From Bacteroidota bacterium (GTDB lineage Bacteria > Bacteroidota > Bacteroidia > JAHEXY01): a DNA stretch of 64,000 nt. The notes below the pieces were generated by a model. The model was not told where the DNA came from. It made no database searches and saw only the letters and a program-made list of their open reading frames with translations. The stretch is taken from positions 1 through 64,000 of the forward strand of contig JAHEXY010000014.1 of assembly GCA_023251875.1 (NCBI GenBank). The letters run 5' to 3'. This document shows positions 21,530-30,997 of this stretch, piece by piece. The translations under genes and the position numbers were made by a program. How positions within the stretch are numbered: position 1 is the stretch's first letter; the number at the start of each line of letters is the position of its first letter.

Positions 21530-22674
21530 TTTATAGAAGTGCTTGTAAGGTTGTATAATTCAATAATAGCATTCATCATTACTTCCCACGAAAATTTCTT
21601 TTTTTCAAGAGCAGCGTTTGCTGAAAACTCTTTTAATTTATTTTCAGAATAAAATGTAAGAATAGCATTGGCAATATCTAATGCATTTGGTTTTACTACA
21701 TAACCAATTTTATTATGAGGTACTGTTTCTGCTAATCCTCCAACATCGGTTACAATCATGGGTTTATTAAAATGGTAAGCTACTTGTGTAACCCCACTTT
21801 GTGTTGCATCTTTATAAGGCTGCACTACCATATCCGCAGCACAAAAATATTCTGACACTTTATTATCAGGAATAAAATCAGTCTTTAAAACTACATGTTC
21901 TTGCAAGTGATTTTTTTCAATACTATCGTAATAGGGTTTAGAGTCGGAATAAAATTCTCCTGCAACAATTAGTTTGAGGGCTAAACTGCGTAGTCTTTTA
22001 TCTGCAAAAGCTTCCAGTAAAATATCGAGGCCTTTATAATCTCTAATAAATCCAAAAAATAATATGTAATGAAAATTTTTATCGAGTTTTAGTTTTTCTT
22101 TTGCAGTTTCTTGCGAAATCAAAGATCCAAAATTATCGTATAAAGGATGTAAGCAGAATTTTTTTGGTTTTACTTTATCAAATACTAACAAATCATTTAA
22201 TACCGCTTTTGACATGGTTACAAATGCATCCACTCCATTAACAAAATACCGACTAAATATTTTATCTCCCGGACGTTTTTCATGTGGTATAACATTATCA
22301 ACAATAGAAATTATTTTAGTATGCTTATTACTTTTAGCAATACGTGCAATGGTTCCAAGACATGGCCCCATCAAGGGTAGCCAATAACGAATAATAATTA
22401 AATCGGGTTTTAAATGCTTGAGCTCAGTGCCAATACTTAACCAATTGAATGGATTAATGGAATTAATTTTAACTTTTATATCTAAATCGGCAGGAGGAGC
22501 ATCTGTAGAATATTGTGTTTTGCCTGGAAATAAAAAACCGGGATACTGAAGACTAAATGTATAAATACTTACTTTATGATGGTGTTGTTGAAATTCTTGA
22601 GCTAAACGATGATTATAGGTTGATAAACCTCCTCCTTTTAAGGGATATGCAGGACCAATAATAACTACGTGCAT
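21526..22674 (-). CDS. Glycosyltransferase family 4-like
   Basis: N-terminal GPAYPLKGGGLSTYNHRLA; C-terminal QPYKDATQSGVTQVAYHFNKPMIVTDVGGLAE. Confidence 0.9.
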   Translation of the reverse strand: MHVVIIGPAYPLKGGGLSTYNHRLAQEFQQHHHKVSIYTFSLQYPGFLFPGKTQYSTDAPPADLDIKVKINSINPFNWLSIGTELKHLKPDLIIIRYWLPLMGPCLGTIARIAKSNKHTKIISIVDNVIPHEKRPGDKIFSRYFVNGVDAFVTMSKAVLNDLLVFDKVKPKKFCLHPLYDNFGSLISQETAKEKLKLDKNFHYILFFGFIRDYKGLDILLEAFADKRLRSLALKLIVAGEFYSDSKPYYDSIEKNHLQEHVVLKTDFIPDNKVSEYFCAADMVVQPYKDATQSGVTQVAYHFNKPMIVTDVGGLAETVPHNKIGYVVKPNALDIANAILTFYSENKLKEFSANAALEKKKFSWEVMMNAIIELYNLTSTSIK

Positions 22675-22690
22675 ATTTTCTATTTGATTA

Positions 22691-23647
22691 CTATTTGGAA
22701 AGGTTTATCATTTTTGAGATAGCATATTTATTTCTATCATGAGAATTACGGGAAACTAGTTCTGCCAAAAAGCCTGCTAAAAAAAGTTGTGTACCTATAA
22801 TCATAATAAGCATTGCAAAAAAGAATAAAGGTCTTTCGGTCATTTTGTATTCATGCCAGGCAAATTTTGCAATAGCAAGATATAAAGCAATACCAAAACC
22901 AATAATAAAACTTACAGTACCTAATAATCCAAAAAGATGCATGGGGCGTTTACCAAATTTAGAAACAAATGTAATGGACATTAAATCTAAAAAACCATTG
23001 ATAAACCTTTCTATTCCAAATTTTGAATAACCAAATTTTCGTTCCTGATGCATTACTGCTTTTTCTCCAATTTTGGTAAAGCCCGACCATTTGGCAATAA
23101 CCGGAATATAACGATGCATTTCACCATATACTTCAATGGTTTTTATTACCTCTTTTTTATAAGCTTTTAATCCGCAATTAAAATCGTGTAACTGTATACC
23201 GGATGCTTTTCTTGTGGCCCAATTAAAAAGTTTGGTAGGAATGGTTTTAGTAATAGGGTCGTGCCGCTTTTTTTTCCAGCCCGAAACGATTTCATAGCCA
23301 TCAACAGTAATCATTTTATAAAGATGAGGAAGTTCATCCGGGCTATCTTGCAAATCGGCATCCATGGTAATTACCACATCTCCCATAGCCATTTCAAATC
23401 CGCTATGCAATGCAGCAGATTTGCCATAATTTCTTCTAAACTTAATGCCTTTAATATTTTTATTTTTAGAAGATAATTCCTCAATGGTTTTCCATGAACC
23501 GTCTTTACTTCCGTCATCAATAAAAATTACTTCATAAGAAAATTGATGGGCATTCATTACCTTTTCAATCCATGATGAAAGTTCAGGTAGAGATTCCTCT
23601 TCATTAAGAAGCGGAATTACAATTGATATGTTAATGTTTGAATTCAA
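22691..23647 (-). CDS. Glycosyltransferase family 2 (DPM1/GtrB-like)
   Basis: SIVIPLLNEEESLPEL, FIDDGSKDGSW, TMDADLQDSPDELP; two C-terminal TM segments. Confidence 0.92.
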   Translation of the reverse strand: MNSNINISIVIPLLNEEESLPELSSWIEKVMNAHQFSYEVIFIDDGSKDGSWKTIEELSSKNKNIKGIKFRRNYGKSAALHSGFEMAMGDVVITMDADLQDSPDELPHLYKMITVDGYEIVSGWKKKRHDPITKTIPTKLFNWATRKASGIQLHDFNCGLKAYKKEVIKTIEVYGEMHRYIPVIAKWSGFTKIGEKAVMHQERKFGYSKFGIERFINGFLDLMSITFVSKFGKRPMHLFGLLGTVSFIIGFGIALYLAIAKFAWHEYKMTERPLFFFAMLIMIIGTQLFLAGFLAELVSRNSHDRNKYAISKMINLSK

Positions 23648-23673
23648 TTATTAATAGAAACGAAATATAAAAT

Positions 23674-24240
23674 TTATTGATTAAACAAAGGCTCTTTCTT
23701 TTTCAAGATAAGTCCTATAATTAAAGAAACAAAAAATCCTCCATATAATTTGGTTTGAAAATCTCCCCATACAAAGGAGCCTAAAGTAAAATTTTCGGGA
23801 TGTTTTTCAAGTTCGTCAGCCGCTTTGTTATAAAATTGTTGAAGAGATTCTGCAAGAGAGCTATTTCCCATATCTTTCATTTGATTAATACTATTTTGCA
23901 TTTCATCTATTTGCTCCATTACTTCTGTCATTTGCCTATCTACTACATCATGGGCTATAAATGTGCCAAATGAATATACCAATATGCCAAACAAAGAAGC
24001 CGATACAAGACTGATTAACATTCCAGTACCAAGCGCTTTTATATAATCAATATAGCCATTTAGTTCTTTATCACGATGGTGTTTTATTCCCCAATAAATT
24101 ACAACAATGGGAACCCAAATGCCTATATACGAATAAGAGCCAAGGGGATTTTTACCTGAATAATATATTGCAATAAAAATAATAAAGTTGACTAAGCCTG
24201 CAATGGTGCCATAGTTGAGAGGAATTTTTGGAAACTTCAT
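23674..24240 (-). CDS. DUF4199-like membrane protein
   Basis: Four-TM 188-aa protein, IYWGIKHHRDKELNGYIDYIKALGTG. Confidence 0.75.
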   Translation of the reverse strand: MKFPKIPLNYGTIAGLVNFIIFIAIYYSGKNPLGSYSYIGIWVPIVVIYWGIKHHRDKELNGYIDYIKALGTGMLISLVSASLFGILVYSFGTFIAHDVVDRQMTEVMEQIDEMQNSINQMKDMGNSSLAESLQQFYNKAADELEKHPENFTLGSFVWGDFQTKLYGGFFVSLIIGLILKKKEPLFNQ

Positions 24241-24304
24241 TTTAGTTTTGAATTAAGTTTCAAAAGTAAGTAAAAAAGAAGAAATAATTTTTATCTTTGT
24301 ACTC

Positions 24305-24406
24305 AGAGGGTAAGTCTTGTACGATCAGCTCCTGCTGAATTCCCCCAGGTCCGGAAGGGAGCAAGGGTAGGCGGTTGTAGCGGTGCGATATAAGTAGCTT
24401 ACCCTT
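24305..24406 (+). ncRNA. ffs: Signal recognition particle RNA (small bacterial type)
   Basis: Conserved core ccccaggtccggaagggagcaagggtaggcggttgtagcgg and closing stem gggtaag/cttaccc followed by T-run. Confidence 0.93.
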
Positions 24407-24586
24407 TATTTTTTTTAGAAAAGAGCTTTCTCTAGTTTGATTATTGATCTTTATTTTATAACTTATTCGTTATAATTTTTATACCCTCCCAAGTAAATCA
24501 ATTTATATTATTTTTTGTTGCCATCTAGGAGCAGTAATCCTATATTATTTGTTTTTATTCAATTTTTAAAACTTAAAATCTTCTTT

Positions 24587-25849
24587 ATGAAATCTTCTTT
24601 TAAATTTATATCAACGGTTATTTTTGTGTTATTTTTTAACAATCAAGTTTTTTCGCAATGGATTCAAAAACAATCGAATACGCTCAATGATTTAACTGAT
24701 ATTTATTTTATTGATAACAATGTTGGGTATATTTCAGGGGCTTACAGTACAATTATAAAAACAATTGATGGCGGTAATACTTGGTCTGTTTTACAAACTG
24801 TTGTTGATTCTAATAGCAAGGTTTCGTTAATGTCTATTTATGCTATAAATCAGGATACTGTTTTGTGTTCTCGAGTAAGTCTATATAAATCATCGGATGC
24901 TTGTAAAACATGGTCTGATATTGGTGGATTTGGCAACCTTTTTGGGACTATTTTTGATATTGAATTTTTGAATTCCCAAACAGGTTTCTTTGTTGGAAAA
25001 GCAGGAGAGCTTTATAAAACAGATGATTCAGGAAACAATTGGACACAAATTGGCACATGTGGAAGTAACCAAATAAAAAGAGTTGATAGTATAACGGCAT
25101 TTTTATATGATGGTGAATTATACAAAACAAGCGATGGGGGAAATAGTTGGAAATTATCTACTTCATTTGGTTCTTTAGAAAGTATGCTTTCACTCGATAT
25201 TGTTAATAATTTCAAAGCCTATTGCATAACGGTTCCTAATTTTATAATTGGTTCTAATAAAGCAATGAGTAATAAATGTAGTATTTATGTTTCTAATGAC
25301 GGGGGCGATAATTGGATATTAAAAAACACTTTTAACCCAAATACAAACGATTATTGTACATCAGTGGCTTTTACAGATTCTTTAACCGGATATATTTCAA
25401 CGAGTTTAGGATTTATTTATAAAACCATTGATGGGGGGCTTACGTGGAAAAAAGATGTGATGTGTTCAAATGGAAATTATGTATATCGACTTTATAAATT
25501 ACTTTCTAATGAAATTATTGGTATTGGCCCGGATGGTTTTATAATAAAGTTGGCAAATCAGATAACAAACATTCAAAAAAAGGATTTGACAGAGTATAAA
25601 CAAATTTATTCTGTTTATGGTTTGAGCGATTCAAAAAGCATAAGAATTGAGTCCAAAATAAGTTCTAATGTTAAAATAATTTTAAATGACATAAATGGAA
25701 AAACATTATTTATGTTAAATTATTCACTAAATGAAGGGGAAAACGTAATTATTTTACCTTCTTTTCTGAGCAGTGGCCTCTATTTTATAGGTATTTTTAA
25801 TAGAGAAAGTCTAATCCCAGATTTTTATAAACTATTAGTAGGTAGATAA
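24587..25849 (+). CDS. Secreted Ycf48/BNR-repeat protein
   Basis: Repeated TIDGGNTWSVL / TDDSGNNWTQI / TSDGGNSW; signal peptide MKSSFKFISTVIFVLFF. Confidence 0.83.
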   Translation: MKSSFKFISTVIFVLFFNNQVFSQWIQKQSNTLNDLTDIYFIDNNVGYISGAYSTIIKTIDGGNTWSVLQTVVDSNSKVSLMSIYAINQDTVLCSRVSLYKSSDACKTWSDIGGFGNLFGTIFDIEFLNSQTGFFVGKAGELYKTDDSGNNWTQIGTCGSNQIKRVDSITAFLYDGELYKTSDGGNSWKLSTSFGSLESMLSLDIVNNFKAYCITVPNFIIGSNKAMSNKCSIYVSNDGGDNWILKNTFNPNTNDYCTSVAFTDSLTGYISTSLGFIYKTIDGGLTWKKDVMCSNGNYVYRLYKLLSNEIIGIGPDGFIIKLANQITNIQKKDLTEYKQIYSVYGLSDSKSIRIESKISSNVKIILNDINGKTLFMLNYSLNEGENVIILPSFLSSGLYFIGIFNRESLIPDFYKLLVGR

Positions 25850-25854
25850 ATACA

Positions 25855-25890
25855 AAAAAACGGAAACCATCTAAAAGATAATTTCCGTTT
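25855..25890 (+). terminator. Intrinsic terminator
   Basis: aaaacggaaa-ccatctaaaagataa-tttccgtttt. Confidence 0.75.
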
Positions 25891-25943
25891 TACCTAAAAA
25901 TCATTTGCACGATTGTTAAGTGTCAAGCTACAGTTTACTAACT

Positions 25944-25993
25944 AATTATCATAAATTGACTGCCGGTTAAGGCAATCAATTATAATGATAATT
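25944..25993. repeat. Long imperfect hairpin
   Basis: aattatcataaattgactgcc ggttaa ggcaatcaattataatgataatt. Confidence 0.7.
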
Positions 25994-27698
25994 AAATTCT
26001 TTCCGAAGAAAACCTTTTTAAATTCATTGCTGAATTTAATGTATGGTATGCAATTCTTTTTGTCATGACAAGCATGATTTCAAATTTATCTTTTCAATTG
26101 CTTGAAAAAATAAACTCTTTCAGATTTGGTATACCAATGAAATATACTTTTTTTCAATAAAATGCTTCCACTTTATCGCTTTGTATCTTGTCTTTAAGAA
26201 TAAGTAAATTTTATTGCTAAAACTTAACTAGTTCTCATTTTTACTTGCTTGTTACAGCTTGTAAAAACCAGCTTAGGCTGTTGTAACGCTTTCATCGTTA
26301 TTTCAAATTTTACCTTGTTTGCACAAGAAAATTCTTTCGATTTAATACTTAGAGTATTATTTCCAGTTTTTGTTTCACTTATTAGTAATTTTAAAATTGC
26401 CAATAAGTGTATCGTATTCATTTTTTCTGCCCTTTCATTTGCATTGCTGCAAATAGATTGGACAGAAAAAATAAGTACGATTTCAAAACATTATTTATAA
26501 TTATAATTTGCATTATAAGTTTATAAATATCTATTTAATTTGCCTTAACAAATTAACAGAACCTTGACAAAGATGTATACGTTTGCACGTATAATTCTCA
26601 TTTAAAAATATTTTTAAGGTTATTTTTAAATGTCATTAGCCGAAGCTAATGATAACCACATATATATTGCTATATATTTTTGTAAAACTTACGCTTTATA
26701 ATGGTCCTCAAGGTTTCTCTAGCAATTTAAATTAGTTTAAATTTCTTTTTACAGAAAATCACTTTTTCTAAATTTTTTTCATTAAGTCTTTTGAACTTTT
26801 CTGATATTTCAATCAGAACTAAGAATGATTCGGCTTATTGGCGTTTATTTATTTTGTTATGGTAGGCCCTAAGGCTCCCATAAGGAAAAATAAATAGGAC
26901 ATACAGTGATTGCAAAGTTTTAATCTTCACAATGTATATACCCAATTACTGAATTGATAAAATTACTTTTTTTGAGGAAGGATTTTATCTCAGCAATTTT
27001 ATTGAATTTTTTAAGGATTCAATAAAAATCGTTCAATAACCGTAGACTACTTTTTCAATAATAATTTGACTTATTATTTTTTAAGCTACCTTATGTTCTA
27101 ATAGATTAAAACAAGGTTTCATGTTTTATATAACAAATACAAGTATTTATTTTACGTTACATGAAGTCTCAATATATTTTTCATTTATCTAAATCAAGTA
27201 TTTAATTTTAAATCGAAACTTAAAACTAAATTTAATTTAGTAATAATATGTGTATCAGGTCTTTTGAACTAGATACTCTATTATAAAACTCTTTAGAAGT
27301 TTAAATGTAAAAATCATTTTTTATTGATTACTCAATAGAAATTTAAATAAATAATTTTTTTGCAAAACTATTGTATTTAAAAATAAAAGTAGCCGGTTTG
27401 TATTTTGTTCTAAATTTTACTTTAGAGTTTTAACACCACCCTTGTGTATATCGTTTATCTTCTTGCGAAAATAATTATATACAATCCCTTTATAATAATC
27501 TTCTCAATATATCGTGTTAGAGATTTTTCTAAAACAAATTCTGTTGCCAGATTTTATTTTAGTGTTTTGATAACATTTCTTTCAAAGAACAATTTCAGAA
27601 GAGGTTTAAGATTCTTTTGGAATCTGTCAATTATCTCTTGCTTGATGAAATCAAAGGTATAGCAAAAAATAAGATCTACAAGTTTTTTAAGTACTTAG

Positions 27699-27762
27699 TT
27701 ATCAATAAGAAACAAACTTGATATACACAGCTTATGAACCACTTATAAACAAGTTATTAACA
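27699..27762. promoter_or_regulatory. Phased array of DnaA-box-like 9-mers (candidate oriC element)
   Basis: TTATCAATA 27699, ATATACACA 27721, TTATGAACC 27732, TTATAAACA 27743, TTATTAACA 27754; offsets are multiples of 11 bp; next to a large AT-rich non-coding region. Confidence 0.5.
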
Positions 27763-27850
27763 ATTTTAGATAAAAAATAACTGATAAGTGAATCAGTTTG
27801 TTTACCATGAATTGTTGAAAACCTAGTAAAATCAACCTATGCAAATAAAT

Positions 27851-28312
27851 TTATCGTATTTGAAAGAGTACGAACATTTCAGGCTTTGTATTTTTGCCTT
27901 TAATTTGGCTCATATTATAACTTCTGGTTTTTTCATCATGTACATCTGCTATTCCAATGTAACTGATGTAAAAATTAATTCCACCGTCTTCGTGTTCATT
28001 GTTGTCAATAATTTCTAGTCGAATGTTTGCTTCCTCCAAAATATATTCAAAGGTTTCTTTAAACCATGCAAAAATTTGTTCGTTTGTAATCTCGTTGTTA
28101 AGTAAAGTAAAATCAAGATCTTCTGAAAATCGGTAATCTTCAAAATATATTTTCTTTAAAACAGTTCCACCTTTAAAAACAATCGCATTAGAAAGTTGCT
28201 CGTTTTGAGCAACACCCTGCAATATCCACGAGAGCATATAGTCCTTTTCTATTTGCTGGTCACGAACACCTACTTCACGTGCCTTTAGTGATGTTTCACC
28301 TGGTTTAATCAT
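27851..28312 (-). pseudogene. AbiEii-type nucleotidyltransferase toxin truncated and fused in frame to a Vsr endonuclease N-terminal fragment
   Basis: AbiEii motifs FKGGTVLKK and RFSEDLDF, then from about residue 118 ADVHDEKTRSYNMSQIKGKNTKPEM, typical of the Vsr N-terminus. Confidence 0.75.
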
Positions 28313-29130
28313 GTATAAATTGCAGATTTAATCGTTTCTGTTTCCAAGTTTTGCTGAATGCTCCATCTGCTAATTAGTTTTCCAGACTTCGGTAATTCCG
28401 TATCTAATAAAACATAAGAAGCGGTTTTTGCTTTTTGTAATTTCTCTGTGATATTATTATTTATTTCCAGTAGCTCTAATAAAAATCCAAGTCGTTTGAT
28501 AACCGCCTGAGATTTGAATTTTTGTGTGTAATCAAGTAACGTGTCAAATTTTATTTTTTCTTTCGAAATATAAATTGCCCTTGCTACTTCAACAATTCCG
28601 CCTGCGTAATCGGGTTTAAATAAACAGTCAATAATTGTTTTTTCTAAATCAGAACAAAGCACTTTATTGAAATTATCAATCCATATTTTTTTTGCACCGA
28701 AAAAATGTTTGTGGTTGTGATAAATGAATTGAAAGGGAATATTTTTGATTTTTATTTCCGATGGTCGAATTTGTTTTGAAACAACAATCTGTTCTTTCAA
28801 AGAAGGTTGTGTTATTAGGTTATGAATTTGCAAAGCAGAATAGTAACCAATATAATATTGGGCATTATTTACCAGGTTTTCTGCTATTAAATGCCAGTCG
28901 GGCATAAAGTTTTCAGCATTTGCTTCGTATGGTATGATATAATAAACTCCGTCTTTCAATCTCATCAGAAGTCCACGCTTTGTCATGTCGCTAAGTAACT
29001 CCCGAAGTGTGCTTTCCTTTGAATCAGGCATTGCGTTGAAAGCTTCGCTATAATCAAAGCAAGTCTTATTCTGTCCATTGAAATAGGATAGAAGTTCGTT
29101 TGACTGCGTTGATATGTATTTACTTTTCAT
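28309..29130 (-). CDS. Type IV TA system AbiEi family antitoxin
   Basis: wHTH LRELLSDMTKRGLLMRLKDGVYYI plus PDWHLIAENLVNNAQYYIGYYSALQIH; overlaps the toxin start. Probable start MKSKYIS at 29130 (ORF extends to 29178). Confidence 0.88.
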   Translation of the reverse strand: MKSKYISTQSNELLSYFNGQNKTCFDYSEAFNAMPDSKESTLRELLSDMTKRGLLMRLKDGVYYIIPYEANAENFMPDWHLIAENLVNNAQYYIGYYSALQIHNLITQPSLKEQIVVSKQIRPSEIKIKNIPFQFIYHNHKHFFGAKKIWIDNFNKVLCSDLEKTIIDCLFKPDYAGGIVEVARAIYISKEKIKFDTLLDYTQKFKSQAVIKRLGFLLELLEINNNITEKLQKAKTASYVLLDTELPKSGKLISRWSIQQNLETETIKSAIYT

Positions 29131-29139
29131 AGTAATAAT

Positions 29140-29156
29140 GTCAGGATAAACCTGAC
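29140..29156. promoter_or_regulatory. Inverted repeat GTCAGG-N5-CCTGAC, candidate AbiEi operator
   Basis: gtcaggataaacctgac about 10 bp upstream of the antitoxin ATG. Confidence 0.5.
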
Positions 29157-29187
29157 GACAATGATACGGATGTATCAAACTATAAAA

Positions 29188-29379
29188 ATGCTAAACAAAA
29201 GAATCTGCATATACGCTAAGGATGTTCAACTAATAACTGGCCGCACGGAGAGGTACGGAAGAAAGCTTTTAGAAAAGATTAGAAAGCAATTAAAAAAAGA
29301 AGACCATCAATTGGTAACGATACAGGAGTTTTGTGATTATACTGGCTTGCCACTAGAAGAGATTGAGAAGTACGTTTGA
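29188..29379 (+). CDS. Small HTH-like protein (paralog 1 of 3)
   Basis: MLNKRICIYAKDVQLITGRTERYGRKLLEKIRKQLKKEDHQLVTIQEFCDYTGLPLEEIEKYV; homologous to ORFs at 57211 and 57703. Confidence 0.75.
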   Translation: MLNKRICIYAKDVQLITGRTERYGRKLLEKIRKQLKKEDHQLVTIQEFCDYTGLPLEEIEKYV

Positions 29380-29444
29380 ACCATCCTAGAATAGGGAAAA
29401 CTCAAAATGTTTACCCTATGTTTACCCCGTAACTTTTATCCAAC

Positions 29445-29470
29445 AAAAAAGCCCCTATTTTAGGGGCTTT
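29445..29470 (+). terminator. Intrinsic terminator
   Basis: aaaaaagcccctattttaggggcttt. Confidence 0.8.
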
Positions 29471-29483
29471 CAAGCATTATTGT

Positions 29484-29498
29484 GTGATCCCGCTGGGA
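29484..29498. repeat. Putative left attachment core GTGATCCCGCTGGGA
   Basis: Identical 15-mer in direct orientation at 57512-57526; reverse complement TCCCAGCGGGATCAC resembles a tRNA 3' end. Confidence 0.65.
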
Positions 29499-29658
29499 CT
29501 ACAAATAATTTATTGATTTTCTTTCAAAAGCACCAGTTTTCCTTTATAATTAAGGGTTTTAGCGAGGTTTGTAAAAACAATCATATTAAAGAAAAGCATC
29601 AAAATATCGAAAATGTTTCCCACATTGTTTCCCACACTTTTATTTTTTCATTACTTTA

Positions 29659-30891
29659 GTGTTACTCAAAAAAAATGATTTTATGGCTACTGTTTCTATT
29701 ATTTTACGAAATGATGTGATCAACAAAAAAGGAGAAGCTCCGATTAACTTCTTTGTTATTAAAGATCGAAAACTAACTAAAGTATCAACCGGGATTTTAA
29801 TTGATCCTAAACATTGGGATGATAAAAATAAAAGGATAAAGGCCGGACAAAAGAATTCAGCAAGGCTGAATTCTTTTCTTACAAATAAGTTTGCTGAGCT
29901 TCAAGATAAAGTTTACGAACATGAAACCATATCAAAGTCCCTTACCACTCGTCAACTTAAAGAAAAAATTTATGGTAAAACACCTGCTGATTTCTTTGGA
30001 TTTACCAACGAGGTTATAGAAAAATACAAAAGAGAAAATAAGATAGCTACCTATGATAAGTCTCGTTCAATCATAAAAAAGCTAAAAGATTATTTGGGTG
30101 AAAAAACAATCGACTTTCAAGATATCACACCAGATTTTTTAGAGAAATATGAATCGTATTTACGTACTGAATTAAAAAACAAAACAAATTCAATTCATAA
30201 AGATTTAAAGTTTTTACGTAAGGTATTTAATGACGCAATTAGATTAGATAAAATATCGGCTGAACATAATCCTTTTACCAAGTATAAATTAAAACAAGAA
30301 AAAACACAACGAACTTATTTAACAGAAGAAGAGTTAAGTGCTTTTGAAAATATTGATTGCGCTCCCGGTACTCGTTTGGAATTGCATAGAGATATGTTTG
30401 TATTTGCTGCTTATACCGGTGGGCTTAGAGTGTCTGATGTGCTTCAATTAAAATGGAATGATTTTGATGGCTCACACATTCATTTTAAAGTTCAGAAAAC
30501 TGGCAGTCAGCTTTCCATAAAATTGCCAAATAAGGCATTGGACATATTAAAAAAGTATAAACCTATCAAGGTTAATAAAGATGAATTTATTTTCCCTATG
30601 CTTCCTAATGGCCTTGATTTAAAAAATTTCAAATTAATTGATCAAAGAATTTCAGGAGCCACAGCATACATCAATAAAAACTTAAAAATACTTGCCAAAG
30701 AAGCCAAAATTAATAAACCCATAAGTTTTCATATGAGTCGGCATACCTGGGCAACAAGAGCGCTTCTAAAAGGTATTACTATTGATAAAGTATCTAAATT
30801 AATGGGACACGCTCAAATTCGTGAAACACAAATTTATGCTAAAATAGTTTCTTCCGAACTAGATAAGGCAATGGATATTTTTAATGAGTAG
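29659..30891 (+). CDS. Tyrosine recombinase / site-specific integrase
   Basis: AAYTGGLRVSDVLQLKWNDF, HMSRHTWATRALLKG, LMGHAQIRETQIYAKI: R-HxxR-Y catalytic set. Confidence 0.95.
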   Translation: MLLKKNDFMATVSIILRNDVINKKGEAPINFFVIKDRKLTKVSTGILIDPKHWDDKNKRIKAGQKNSARLNSFLTNKFAELQDKVYEHETISKSLTTRQLKEKIYGKTPADFFGFTNEVIEKYKRENKIATYDKSRSIIKKLKDYLGEKTIDFQDITPDFLEKYESYLRTELKNKTNSIHKDLKFLRKVFNDAIRLDKISAEHNPFTKYKLKQEKTQRTYLTEEELSAFENIDCAPGTRLELHRDMFVFAAYTGGLRVSDVLQLKWNDFDGSHIHFKVQKTGSQLSIKLPNKALDILKKYKPIKVNKDEFIFPMLPNGLDLKNFKLIDQRISGATAYINKNLKILAKEAKINKPISFHMSRHTWATRALLKGITIDKVSKLMGHAQIRETQIYAKIVSSELDKAMDIFNE

Positions 30892-30956
30892 TTTTAGACT
30901 AACAATTGATATCATAAGGTATTTGTTTTTTGCATCTTTGTTCATTATATTTATAT

Positions 30957-30973
30957 GTTCGTGATTCACGAAC
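30957..30973. promoter_or_regulatory. 17-bp palindrome GTTCGTGATTCACGAAC upstream of AbiEi-type gene
   Basis: Perfect 8-bp arms with 1-bp centre. Confidence 0.6.
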
Positions 30974-30997
30974 GTAGTTTAATATCGAACGAAAGAT

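Noticed and set aside
26224-27662. 65-83 aa ORFs in the AT-rich gap
   Set aside because: No homology-like features, no ribosome-binding context recognised, AT-rich composition produces such ORFs by chance.
29484-29498. A complete tRNA gene at the att cores
   Set aside because: Only about 15 bp of tRNA-like 3' sequence is present at either copy; no cloverleaf can be built.
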